Translations under genes and position numbers: made by a program
Source of the DNA: Bacteroidales bacterium
Lineage (GTDB): Bacteria > Bacteroidota > Bacteroidia > Bacteroidales > UBA932
DNA length: 64,000 nt
Direction: 5' to 3'
Assembly (NCBI GenBank): GCA_017400135.1
Contig: JAFPVJ010000019.1
Coordinates: 1 to 64,000 of the forward strand
Shown here: in pieces, positions 47,074 through 57,165 of the stretch
Layout: every line of letters begins with the position of its first letter
How positions within the stretch are numbered: the stretch's first letter is position 1
The notes under the pieces: generated by a model
What the model was told of the DNA's origin: nothing
What the model saw: the letters and a program-made list of their open reading frames with translations, nothing else
Database searches by the model: none

Positions 47074-47622
47074 ATGAAAAAGAAATTCAGATGTCTCGTC
47101 TGCGGTTACGTCTACGAAGGCGAGAACCCGCCAGAGGCCTGCCCGGTATGCCGCGCCAAGGCTGACAAGTTTGTCGAAATCAAGGAAGAAGGCCTCAACT
47201 GGGCTTGCGAGCACAAGCTCGGAGACGGTCAGGTCGACGACGCCGAGATCATGCAGGGCCTGCACGACCACTTCAATGGCGAATGCTCCGAGGTCGGCAT
47301 GTATCTGGCGATGAGCCGCCAGGCCGAGCGCGAAGGCTATCCGGAAATCGCGGACGCCTTCAAGCGCTACGCTTTCGAAGAGGCCGAGCACGCCGCCAAG
47401 TTTGCCGAGCTCCTCGGCGAAGTGGTCTGGGACACCAAGACCAACCTGAAGAAGCGTGCCGAAGCCGAGGCCGGTGCCTGCGAGGGCAAGCTGGCCATCG
47501 CCGTACGCGCCAAGAAACTGGGCTACGACGCCATCCACGACACGGTCCACGAGATGGCCAAGGACGAAGCACGCCACGGCGCCGGTTTCCAGGGCCTGCT
47601 GAAGCGCTACTTCGAGAAATAA
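47074..47622 (+). CDS. Reverse-type rubrerythrin (rubredoxin domain N-terminal)
   Basis: 182 residues. The N-terminal rubredoxin site has C7, C10, C23 and C26 ([10 protein letters not shown] and CPVCRAK). A ferritin-like diiron domain follows, with [29 protein letters not shown] and [12 protein letters not shown] carrying the iron ligands. It reduces H2O2 to water in anaerobes. Transcribed divergently from the peptide-maturation-type operon and followed by the hairpin at 47637. Confidence 0.93.
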   Translation: MKKKFRCLVCGYVYEGENPPEACPVCRAKADKFVEIKEEGLNWACEHKLGDGQVDDAEIMQGLHDHFNGECSEVGMYLAMSRQAEREGYPEIADAFKRYAFEEAEHAAKFAELLGEVVWDTKTNLKKRAEAEAGACEGKLAIAVRAKKLGYDAIHDTVHEMAKDEARHGAGFQGLLKRYFEK

Positions 47623-47636
47623 TCCCGAGTATAGCC

Positions 47637-47719
47637 GAAAAGGCTGGCGCCTGAATTTCCGGGAGCATTCCCCGAAGGGTTAAATCCCTGCTCCCAGAAA
47701 TTCAGGCGCCAGCCTTTTC
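47637..47719. repeat. Long hairpin with conserved apical loop, copy 2
   Basis: 31-nt arms (47637-47667 and 47689-47719, one mismatch) enclose a 21-nt loop beginning TTCCCCGAAGGGTT, as in the element at 28489-28570. It starts 14 nt after the rubrerythrin stop and could also act as its terminator; the arms end in AAAAGG/CCTTTT. Confidence 0.8.
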
Positions 47720-47753
47720 CCAACTCTGTTTTCCAAATCTCGGAGAAAGTTCG

Positions 47754-47761
47754 TACATTTG
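47754..47761 (+). promoter_or_regulatory. Bacteroidota -7 element TACATTTG, leaderless arrangement
   Basis: 6 nt before the alr ATG at 47768. Confidence 0.6.
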
Positions 47762-47767
47762 CATGAT

Positions 47768-48904
47768 ATGCCGAATCACGACAACGACTTCACCCGCTTG
47801 GAGCTCAGCCTGCCGAACTGCCTGGACAACTTCCGGTATTTCCGCTCGCGCATCGAGCCTTCCACCAAGCTTCTCGTCCTGGTCAAGGCCAACGCCTATG
47901 GCCACGGCGCGGTGGAGATGTCCGCGATGCTCCAGCAGGCCGGCGCCGACTACCTGGCCGTCGCCCTGCCCGTGGAAGGCCTGGAACTCCGGCGGGAAGG
48001 TATCACCGCCCCCATCCTCGTCCTCACCTCCGGCACGGACTTTTTCGACGAGATGATAGCGAAACGCCTCGAACCCGGCATCCCCAATCTCTACACCCTG
48101 CAGGCCCTCTGCGACAAGCTCCGGGAAAGAGGGATCCGCGACTTCCCCATCCACATCAAGCTTGACACCGGCATGCATCGCCTCGGCTTCGTCCCCAGCG
48201 AAATATCCGCCCTCACCGAAAGGTTGAAAGACTGCCCCGAGGTCCGCGTGCGCTCCGTCTATTCGCATCTCGCGGCCGCCGACGAGCCTTCCGAGGACGC
48301 CTACACGATGCACCAGATCCGGCTGTTCACCCAAGGCGCCCGGACCATCGAGGATGCGCTCGGCTACCATCCGATGTGGCACGTTCTCAACTCCGCCGGC
48401 ATCGAGCGCTTCCCCGAGTACCAGTTCGACATGGTGCGCCTCGGCATCGGCATCTACGGCATCGATCCCGTCGAATATCCCGAAGGGAAGGTCGTCCGCC
48501 GCGGCCTCAAGCCCGTGGCTTCCCTCAAAGTCAAGATTTTGCAGATCAAGACTTTACAGAATGATGGAAGCACCATCGGATACGGGCGTCACGGCATCAT
48601 TGCTCCGGAAGGAACCGTCATAGCCACCATTCCCGCCGGCTATGCCGACGGCCTGGACCGCCACCTGGGACAGGGCCGCGCCTCCTTCCTCCTCAACGGG
48701 CACCGTGTCCCCACCATCGGCAACATCTGCATGGACATGTGCATGCTGGACATCACCGGCGTCGAAGCGAAAGTCGGCGACACCGTCACGATCTTCGGAG
48801 AAGACCCCACGGTAACAGAAATGGCGTCCATCCTGGACACCATTCCCTACGAAATTATGACGAGCGTACCGCGCAGGATCAAGCGCGTGATCATTCGCAA
48901 GTAA
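47768..48904 (+). CDS. alr: Alanine racemase
   Basis: 378 residues, single-function. It interconverts L- and D-alanine with PLP for peptidoglycan synthesis. The PLP lysine is K40 in VKANAYGHGA; other signatures are HIKLDTGMHRLGF, SIGYGRHG-like STIGYGRHGI, PAGYADGLDR and GNICMDMCMLD. It is not fused to MurF as in many Bacteroidales. The ATG at 47768 lies 6 nt after the -7 box. Its 3' end overlaps the convergent DJ-1 gene by 14 nt. Confidence 0.95.
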   Translation: MPNHDNDFTRLELSLPNCLDNFRYFRSRIEPSTKLLVLVKANAYGHGAVEMSAMLQQAGADYLAVALPVEGLELRREGITAPILVLTSGTDFFDEMIAKRLEPGIPNLYTLQALCDKLRERGIRDFPIHIKLDTGMHRLGFVPSEISALTERLKDCPEVRVRSVYSHLAAADEPSEDAYTMHQIRLFTQGARTIEDALGYHPMWHVLNSAGIERFPEYQFDMVRLGIGIYGIDPVEYPEGKVVRRGLKPVASLKVKILQIKTLQNDGSTIGYGRHGIIAPEGTVIATIPAGYADGLDRHLGQGRASFLLNGHRVPTIGNICMDMCMLDITGVEAKVGDTVTIFGEDPTVTEMASILDTIPYEIMTSVPRRIKRVIIRK

Positions 48905-49466
48905 GGTCCATCCCGTACTGCACTTCGGCGGCGACCGCCTCTCCTTTCACCTTCCTGACGATTTCCAGCGCGAAGGCCTTGGTATGTCCGGGGCCCCGGC
49001 CGGTGATGATGCGGCCGTCCGTGACCGCCGGTTTCGCCACGAAACTCGCGCCCTTCGACACCATCGGATCGGCAAAGCCGTCGTAGCAGGTGAAATCGAC
49101 GCCTTTCACGTCATCCAGCTGGGACAGGACCAGGCCCGGAGCCGCACAGATCGCAGCCAGGGTCCCCCCGGCGGCATAGTGCGACTTCATCAGGGAAATG
49201 AGCCGGTTGCAGCGCCCCAGGTTGCGCGCACCCGGCATTCCGCCCGGGAAGATCATCACGTCGCGCTCCGTCGCTCCTCCGCCATCCTCCAGTTCGTCCA
49301 ACTGACAGTCGATTCCGACCATCAGGCCGTGGGCAGAAACGACGAAGGGATCGTCGGAAATGCCGACCAGCGTCACATTCATACCCGCCCTTTTCAGGAT
49401 GTCGCGGGTGGCAAGGGCTTCGATATCCTCGAAGCCATCGGCCAAAAACAGATATACTCCTTCCAT
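48891..49466 (-). CDS. DJ-1/PfpI family protein
   Basis: 191 residues. The glutamine-amidotransferase-like fold with nucleophile region AAICAAPGLVL (Cys in AICAAP) and the N-terminal FLADGFEDIEALATRDILKRAG, including the conserved Glu of the DJ-1 group. Members are glyoxalases, deglycases or chaperones; which applies cannot be told. Start at 49466 gives the family N-terminus. Last gene of the operon that begins with the RHH gene at 51845. Confidence 0.88.
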   Translation of the reverse strand: MEGVYLFLADGFEDIEALATRDILKRAGMNVTLVGISDDPFVVSAHGLMVGIDCQLDELEDGGGATERDVMIFPGGMPGARNLGRCNRLISLMKSHYAAGGTLAAICAAPGLVLSQLDDVKGVDFTCYDGFADPMVSKGASFVAKPAVTDGRIITGRGPGHTKAFALEIVRKVKGEAVAAEVQYGMDLTCE

Positions 49467-49476
49467 AAGCAGAATA

Positions 49477-50142
49477 TTAACGGTTGCGGGCAAGCCCGAT
49501 GTAATATAGCAGAGTGGCGATCGAACCGATCGCGGCGATCACATAGGTATACGCCGCCCATTTCAGGGCATCGACCGCCATCGGCTTGGTCTCGTAAGTG
49601 GCGATCCCGGTGCTGTCCAGCCACTGGACGGCCCGGCTGCTGGCATTGATCTCCACCGGCAGGGTGACGATGCTGAACAGCGTCGAAACGGCGAAGAGCG
49701 CAATCCCCAGCCAGAGGAAAGAGGTCGTCAGCTGGAACATCAGGACGCCGAGCAGCAGGAGCAGGGAGACATACTTGTTGGAAAAGGATATAACCTTCAC
49801 CATCGAGGAGCGCAGCTGCAGCGGAGCATAGCCCGTCGCATGCTGGATGGCGTGCCCGCACTCGTGGGCGGCCACCGCAGCGGCGGCGATGTTGCGTCCC
49901 GAGTAGACGCCTTCGCTGAGATTGAGCGTCTTGGTCGTCGGATCATAATGGTCCGTCAGCTCACCGCTGATGCTCATCACCTTGACATCGCCGATGCCGT
50001 GGTCCCGGAGCATCTTGGCCGCTACCTCGGCGCCCGACAGATGGACGCCGACCTCGCTGTACTTGCGAAACTTGCGCTGGAGCGTCTGCTGGATGATGGC
50101 GCTGAGCACCATCACGGCAATTAAAACCAACCAGATATTCAT
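49477..50142 (-). CDS. YugP-like zinc metallopeptidase, membrane-bound
   Basis: 221 residues. The HECGH zinc-binding motif is in AAHECGHAIQHATGYAPLQLR. An N-terminal TM helix (IWLVLIAVMVLSAII) and two or three further hydrophobic helices after residue 120 are present. Family function is not well established. The ATG at 50142 starts at the TM helix; an upstream in-frame TTG at 50148 is less likely. Gap to DJ-1 is 10 nt. Confidence 0.87.
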   Translation of the reverse strand: MNIWLVLIAVMVLSAIIQQTLQRKFRKYSEVGVHLSGAEVAAKMLRDHGIGDVKVMSISGELTDHYDPTTKTLNLSEGVYSGRNIAAAAVAAHECGHAIQHATGYAPLQLRSSMVKVISFSNKYVSLLLLLGVLMFQLTTSFLWLGIALFAVSTLFSIVTLPVEINASSRAVQWLDSTGIATYETKPMAVDALKWAAYTYVIAAIGSIATLLYYIGLARNR

Positions 50143-50153
50143 AAGCAACTGTT

Positions 50154-50564
50154 TTAAGATTCATCCTCATCGAACGCCCCCGGATCGAAGCCGTCCCAGA
50201 GGGCTTCCATGTCCCGGCGGTCCTTTTTCGTCGGACGGCCGGTACCCCGCTCCCGGCGGACGAAGAAGGTCTCCACGGGCGCGTGGAGCTTGTCCAGCTC
50301 CGACTGGGGCGTCGTGTTCTCGGCGAATTCCGGCACCAGCTTGGCGCCGAGACGGTTCTCCGTCAACTGCAGCACCTTGTAGCTCAAAAGGGCGGAACCC
50401 TTCCGGACGGAAATGGCATCGCCGATCTTGACCGCCTTGGACGGCTTGGCCGGCGCACCGTTGAGCTGCACCTTGTTGCCGTTGCAGGCATCCGTGGCCT
50501 CGCTGCGCGTCTTGTAGCAGCGGATGGCCCAAACGTATTTATCCAATCTGACAGAATCCGACAT
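50154..50564 (-). CDS. hslR: S4-domain RNA-binding protein (Hsp15-like)
   Basis: 136 residues. An N-terminal S4 domain (VRLDKYVWAIRCYKTRSEATDACNGNKVQLNGAPAKPSKAVKIGDAISV) and a basic linker with GTGRPTKKDRRDME typical of Hsp15/HslR. Hsp15 rescues stalled 50S subunits carrying nascent chains. Start at 50564 (MSDSVRLDK) is preferred to an upstream TTG. The gene is 6 nt after the ManA-like gene. Confidence 0.85.
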   Translation of the reverse strand: MSDSVRLDKYVWAIRCYKTRSEATDACNGNKVQLNGAPAKPSKAVKIGDAISVRKGSALLSYKVLQLTENRLGAKLVPEFAENTTPQSELDKLHAPVETFFVRRERGTGRPTKKDRRDMEALWDGFDPGAFDEDES

Positions 50565-50570
50565 ACGCAA

Positions 50571-51587
50571 TCAATTCAAATAACGGTCTTCATCCGGCGC
50601 TTCCGCGAAGTCGAGCGGGATCTCGTGCCGCTCCACCACGGCCTCGAGCAACACCGTTCCCCCGGCGCGGGGCACCAGATAGAAATCTTCCACCTCGGCC
50701 GGGACCAGCAGGGTCTCTCCGGCGGCGAATACATAGTTGTCCATCGTCTTCTCCCCGTTGGGGGCGACCGCCGGCACCTGCACGGAGGCCTCGCCGGACA
50801 GGCAGAGATAGGCGACGAAACTGCCGAACTGCTCGCACAGGATGTGGAGCGGGGCTTCGAGGGCGATCCGGGAAGCGATGAACTCCGGATTGTCCGTCAG
50901 GCGCACGGTCCCTTCCGCCGTCTGGACGGCGACGGGAGCGGCTTTCCAGGCCCGGAAATCGATGAAATCGAAAGCGGCCTCGAGGGTCAGTTCGGCATCG
51001 AACGGATCGATTTCACCCGCGGGACGGCCCCAGTCGTAGATGCGGAAGTCAAGCGGGGATGATTCGGCGATCTCGGCGATCCGGAGCCCCGCCCCCGCCG
51101 CATGGACGGTACCGGGCGCGATGAAGAAATGGTCTCCGGCCTTGGGCTCCAGCACCTGGAGCAGGTCCTCGACGGTCCCTTCCCGGCACGCATCGTAAAA
51201 CTCGGCGGCGCTGACATCCCGTCGGAAACCCAGCCAAAGTTTCGCACCGGGACGGGCGCTCACCACATACCAGAACTTCGCCTTCCCGAGGAAGTCGAAA
51301 CGCTGGGCGGCGATCTCATCGTCCGGATGGACCATCAGCGGCGTGCGACGCTCTCCTTTCAGGGTCTTGATCAGCACGGGGAACTGCCGTCCGTAGGCGG
51401 CGAAGACGCCCTCGCCCACGACACGGTCCATATACATCTCCATCAACTCGGACAGCGTGTTGGTCGCCAGCCAGCCGTTCCGCACCATCGAATCCGGGAA
51501 ACCCAGGTCGGCCAGGTGCCAGATCTCGTCCGGCGAATCCTCGACGGGCACGAGCTTGAAGGGGTACAGTTTCTTTTCTTCTTCCAT
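50571..51587 (-). CDS. ManA-like mannose-6-phosphate isomerase homologue, probably degenerate
   Basis: 338 residues matching type I phosphomannose isomerase. Visible regions include TPLMVHPDDEIAAQ, GKAKFWYVV, APGTVHAAG and FRIYDWGR. In active enzymes zinc is held by Q and H of QVHP, E of GKTE, and H of GTVHA. Here Q is M85 and E is K104, while H87 and H162 remain. Two of four ligands are therefore lost and catalysis is doubtful. A sugar-sensing or moonlighting role is possible. It follows the RHH gene by 21 nt. Confidence 0.78.
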   Translation of the reverse strand: MEEEKKLYPFKLVPVEDSPDEIWHLADLGFPDSMVRNGWLATNTLSELMEMYMDRVVGEGVFAAYGRQFPVLIKTLKGERRTPLMVHPDDEIAAQRFDFLGKAKFWYVVSARPGAKLWLGFRRDVSAAEFYDACREGTVEDLLQVLEPKAGDHFFIAPGTVHAAGAGLRIAEIAESSPLDFRIYDWGRPAGEIDPFDAELTLEAAFDFIDFRAWKAAPVAVQTAEGTVRLTDNPEFIASRIALEAPLHILCEQFGSFVAYLCLSGEASVQVPAVAPNGEKTMDNYVFAAGETLLVPAEVEDFYLVPRAGGTVLLEAVVERHEIPLDFAEAPDEDRYLN

Positions 51588-51608
51588 GGCAAAAGGAAAA
51601 AGGAGGGA

Positions 51609-51845
51609 TTAGAAAAGCGTGGGATGGTTCTCATCCATGTCGGCGAGGACGCGCTCGATCACGGCCTGCCGGAGCATCGCCGACTTGGACGTCACCTTGA
51701 AACGGCGGCAATACTCGTCGATGGCCGCCATCTCCTTGTCATTGAACAGGATGACCTGCCGATGCTTGCGCACGAGCGCGGCTTTCTGCTTTTCCAGAAA
51801 GTCCGGGTCCACGTTGGGGATGTTCTTTTTCTTCCGCACGCTCAT
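51609..51845 (-). CDS. Small ribbon-helix-helix-like protein
   Basis: 78 residues. The C-terminal part (VILFNDKEMAAIDEYCRRFKVTSKSAMLRQAVIERVL) resembles a ribbon-helix-helix DNA-binding fold; the N-terminus is basic (SVRKKKNIPNV). It may autoregulate the operon that continues with the ManA-like, S4, YugP and DJ-1 genes. Two adjacent ATGs (51848, 51845) follow a -7 box at 51851-51858; the second leaves a 5-nt gap and is preferred. Confidence 0.6.
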   Translation of the reverse strand: MSVRKKKNIPNVDPDFLEKQKAALVRKHRQVILFNDKEMAAIDEYCRRFKVTSKSAMLRQAVIERVLADMDENHPTLF

Positions 51846-51850
51846 CATGA

Positions 51851-51858
51851 CAAAGATA
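51851..51858 (-). promoter_or_regulatory. Bacteroidota -7 element TATCTTTG, leaderless arrangement
   Basis: 5 nt before the RHH ATG at 51845 (2 nt before the alternative ATG at 51848). Confidence 0.55.
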
Positions 51859-51863
51859 AGGAA

Positions 51864-53033
51864 TTATTCCTTCCCAGCAAAGGATACGTAGCGTTCCGTG
51901 ACGCGACCGCGCGCATCCAGGGCGAGTATGTGCGGAAGCAGGCTGAGGTCGAAGGCGTCAAACAGTTGCTTTGCCAGCTCCGGACGCTCGGCCAGGATCT
52001 CGTCGACATTGACCAGGAAGGCCTTGCTCCCCCGCTTCAGGGAAGCCTCCAGCGCCGGAATCTCCACCTTGCAACGGTTGCAACTCTCCGAATAAAAGAC
52101 CAGATACGCCGGACGTCCCCGCAGCTTGCCCAGGTCCATCGTGCGGGTCCGGGAGCCGCAGGGCTTCCGGAGGATTCCCTCCACCCGGATCGAAGGCAGG
52201 CGCGCCCCGACGGGGTTTCGGTTCCAGAGTTCCTCGTCCATCGTCCCCATTTCCACAAGCTGCCGAAGGGCCTCGACGGTCAGACGACGGCCGATAATGA
52301 TCCCCTCCCGGTCCACCAGGAAAAGGCGCGGGGTCTGGAGGATGCCGTACAGGCGCTGGAAGTCGCTCGAGACTTCGGGATCCCAGGCGTGCCGGACGCT
52401 CACGTGCGGGTTGGACACTTGCAGCCGCTCCGCCACGTAGGCATTCCAGGCGTCGGGATCGGATCCCACATAGATGGCGTAGAACGTCAGGTCCGCCTCC
52501 TGTTCGTCCAGCCAGCTGCGCAACAGGATCGCCTCCAGCTTGCACTTGGAACAGTCGGTATCATAGAAATACAGGATGCTCCTCCGGTCGGGGGATGCGG
52601 GCACGGTCACACTCTCCCCTGACGGTCCCTGCATCTCCAGCACGGGAGCCCTCAGGCCGACCAGCGAGGATCGGTTGAAATCCGCGAAGATGTGCGCCTG
52701 GAAGCCCTCCGCATCCGTCGGGAAAACGACGGTCCCGTCCGCGAACCAGCGGTCGTAAAGGTGAATGGCCACTGCCTCCTCCCCCATCAGCTGTGAATCC
52801 GAATAGTAGGCGTACAACTTGGTCGCGACGGCCTGGCGCAGCAGGGAATCGATACAGGTTTCGATCAGGAAATCACACTCCGACAGTTTCGTTTCCATCG
52901 GCTCCGCCTCCAGGGCCGCGACATACTCGTCCACCAGCGTCAGCGTTCTGGCAACGCCGGCGGAATCCACCTGTGCGCGCATCGGCAAGACGGCGAGCAG
53001 CAGGAACAGCCCTATAAGCGCAAGCCTACGCAT
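51864..53033 (-). CDS. Secreted protein with two thioredoxin-like domains
   Basis: 389 residues with a signal peptide (MRRLALIGLFLLLAVLPMRAQ). A helical N-terminal domain (about 25-120) is followed by two TlpA/thioredoxin-like domains, each with a CXXC: YDTDCSKCKLE and YSESCNRCKVE. It likely acts in periplasmic disulfide exchange or redox sensing. The start at 53033 is inside the end of coaD, which it overlaps by 8 nt. Last gene of the lon-ung-coaD operon. Confidence 0.82.
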   Translation of the reverse strand: MRRLALIGLFLLLAVLPMRAQVDSAGVARTLTLVDEYVAALEAEPMETKLSECDFLIETCIDSLLRQAVATKLYAYYSDSQLMGEEAVAIHLYDRWFADGTVVFPTDAEGFQAHIFADFNRSSLVGLRAPVLEMQGPSGESVTVPASPDRRSILYFYDTDCSKCKLEAILLRSWLDEQEADLTFYAIYVGSDPDAWNAYVAERLQVSNPHVSVRHAWDPEVSSDFQRLYGILQTPRLFLVDREGIIIGRRLTVEALRQLVEMGTMDEELWNRNPVGARLPSIRVEGILRKPCGSRTRTMDLGKLRGRPAYLVFYSESCNRCKVEIPALEASLKRGSKAFLVNVDEILAERPELAKQLFDAFDLSLLPHILALDARGRVTERYVSFAGKE

Positions 53034-53499
53034 GCCAGGGCGGGAGCGTAACACCTTCAGGCAGGAAGAGAGAGGTATCTCCGTTGTGGCGCAGGATGTC
53101 GCGCACGGCGGAAGAGGAAATATGGGCGAACTCCTGGGCCGTCGGAATGATGACGGTCTCGATCTCCGGGGCGAGCCGACGGTTGGCGTCCGCGACAGAA
53201 CGTTCGGTTTCGAAATCAAGCATATTGCGCACGCCACGCACGATATGGACGATGCCCATCTCGCGGCACACGTCGACGGTCAGGCCGTCATACTTGATGC
53301 AGGACACGCCTTCCATGCCGGCCGTGGCCTGACGGATGATGTCCAGGCGCTGGTCCATGTCGAAGAAGCCGCGTTTGTCCTGGTTGATACCAGCCGCCAC
53401 GACGACTTCGTCAAACATGGTCAGCGCCCGCTTGAGGATATTGAGGTGGCCGGCGGTAAAGGGATCGAAGGATCCGGGAAAAAGGGCGATGCGTTTCAT
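53026..53499 (-). CDS. coaD: Pantetheine-phosphate adenylyltransferase
   Basis: 157 residues. It adds AMP to 4'-phosphopantetheine in CoA synthesis. Nucleotidyltransferase motif GSFDPFTAGHLNIL at residues 8-21 and the late ISSSAVRDI motif are present. Normal length. It lies 4 nt after ung and overlaps the thioredoxin-like gene by 8 nt. Confidence 0.95.
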   Translation of the reverse strand: MKRIALFPGSFDPFTAGHLNILKRALTMFDEVVVAAGINQDKRGFFDMDQRLDIIRQATAGMEGVSCIKYDGLTVDVCREMGIVHIVRGVRNMLDFETERSVADANRRLAPEIETVIIPTAQEFAHISSSAVRDILRHNGDTSLFLPEGVTLPPWHA

Positions 53500-53503
53500 A
53501 GCC

Positions 53504-54171
53504 TTACAATTGCCAGTTTATCGGGGTCTTGCCCTGACGGACAAGAAGTTGGTTAGTCTGCGAGAAATGGCGGCAGCCGAAGAAGGCGCCGCGTGCCAGC
53601 GGCGAGGGATGGGCGGCCTCCAGCACATAGTGCTTCGAGGTGTCGATCAGTTCCCGTTTGGAGCGCGCGAAGTTGCCCCAAAGGAGGAAGATTACGCCCT
53701 CGCAACGATCTGAAATACAGCGGATCACGGCATCCGTGAAGGGCTGCCAGCCGATGGCGCCGTGCGAAGCGGGTTCCCCGCTGCGGACGGTCAGGATCGC
53801 GTTGAGCAGGAGCACGCCCTGCCGGGCCCAGGGTTCCAGGTTGGGACTGCCTGACATCCGGATACCCAGGTCGTCTTCGATCTCCTTGAAGATGTTCTTG
53901 AGCGAAGGGGGCGCCGGGACGTTCTCGGGGACCGAGAAACAGAGCCCCATCGCCTGGCCGTAGCCGTGGTACGGGTCCTGGCCGAGGATGACGACCTTGA
54001 CCTCGGGGAGCGGGGTCAACTCGAAGGCCCGGAAGATCTGCCGGCCGGGCGGGTAGATCACCCTGCCAGCCTGCTTCTCCTGGTGCAGAAAGCGGACAAG
54101 CTCCGCAAAGTAGGGTTGTTCGAACTCACTCTGCAGAGCCTGTTTCCAGCTGGATTCTATCTTGACTTCCA

Positions 54172-54172
<1 letters not shown>
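53504..54172 (-). CDS. ung: Uracil-DNA glycosylase
   Basis: 222 residues. Family 1 UDG with the water-activating motif LGQDPYHGYGQAMGLCFSV, the uracil-binding LLLNAILTV and the DNA-intercalating HPSPLA. It removes uracil from DNA in base-excision repair. Its ATG overlaps the lon stop by one base (TGATG). Confidence 0.95.
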
Positions 54173-56577
<2,405 letters not shown>

Positions 56578-56589
56578 ATCTCTTTCTGG

Positions 56590-56604
56590 CTGACAATTTG
56601 GCAG
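56590..56604. promoter_or_regulatory. Imperfect palindrome CTGACA-ATT-TGGCAG upstream of lon
   Basis: 15-nt inverted repeat (five of six pairs), 12 nt before the lon ATG. Possible operator or coincidence; no matching regulator is known from this window. Confidence 0.3.
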
Positions 56605-56706
56605 AGCGGTGCCCTGTTTCGCAGCGTTTCCCTCTATGGTCAATCTTCGTGCCAGCAAAACATTGCAAGTTAATAAAAATGATTTTGAATATTTGGAAAA
56701 ATACTC

Positions 56707-56714
56707 TATTTTTG
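56707..56714 (+). promoter_or_regulatory. Bacteroidota -7 element TATTTTTG
   Basis: 52 nt upstream of the HU ATG at 56767. Confidence 0.5.
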
Positions 56715-56766
56715 CGCTCCAATTCATTTAGTAGCAATTGTTAAACCGTTAAAACGATACAAACGT

Positions 56767-57048
56767 ATGACTAAAGCAGAGATCGTCAGCGAAGTGGCAA
56801 AGGCCACAGGCGTTGAGAAGACAGCGGTCCAGACCGTTGTCGAAGCATTCATGGAAAGCGTCAAGGGTTCCATCGTGAAGGGAGAACCTGTCTACCTCCG
56901 CGGATTCGGCAGCTTCATCATCAAGCACCGCGCCCGCAAGGCCGCCCGCAACATCACCAAGAAGACCACCATCACTATCCCCGCACACGATATCCCGGCT
57001 TTCAAGCCCGCCAAGGTGTTTGTCGCCGCTGTCAAGGAGAGCAAGTAA
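56767..57048 (+). CDS. hup: HU-family DNA-binding protein
   Basis: 93 residues. Histone-like nucleoid protein with MTKAEIVSEVAKATGVEK at the N-terminus, the GEPVYLRGFGSFIIKHRAR signature and the basic arm (KAARNITKKTTITIPAHDIPAFKPAK). It bends DNA and shapes the nucleoid. It leads a cluster with the 29-residue COX24-like protein and rng. Confidence 0.95.
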   Translation: MTKAEIVSEVAKATGVEKTAVQTVVEAFMESVKGSIVKGEPVYLRGFGSFIIKHRARKAARNITKKTTITIPAHDIPAFKPAKVFVAAVKESK

Positions 57049-57067
57049 TTCCTAATTTTTCTTCATT

Positions 57068-57157
57068 ATGCCTAGCGGTAAAAAGAGAAAGAGACATAAA
57101 ATGTCGACGCACAAACGCAAGAAGCGTTTGCGCCTGAACCGACACAAGAAGAAGTAA
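57068..57157 (+). CDS. AURKAIP1/COX24-domain mini-protein (ribosome-associated)
   Basis: 29 residues, very basic, beginning MPSGKKRKRHKM and ending RLNRHKKK. This matches the Bacteroidota mini-protein carrying the AURKAIP1/COX24 domain, whose mitochondrial relative mS38 is a small-subunit ribosomal protein. Conserved placement between HU (19-nt gap) and rng (8-nt gap) supports it. It is shorter than most gene callers accept. A ribosomal role is inferred from the family. Confidence 0.88.
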   Translation: MPSGKKRKRHKMSTHKRKKRLRLNRHKKK

Positions 57158-57165
57158 TCCCGACA

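Noticed and set aside
56605..56640. Sigma-54-like TGGCACG-N4-TTGA upstream region of lon
   Set aside because: The -24 half looks good but the essential GC of the -12 half is missing, and the position was judged by eye only.
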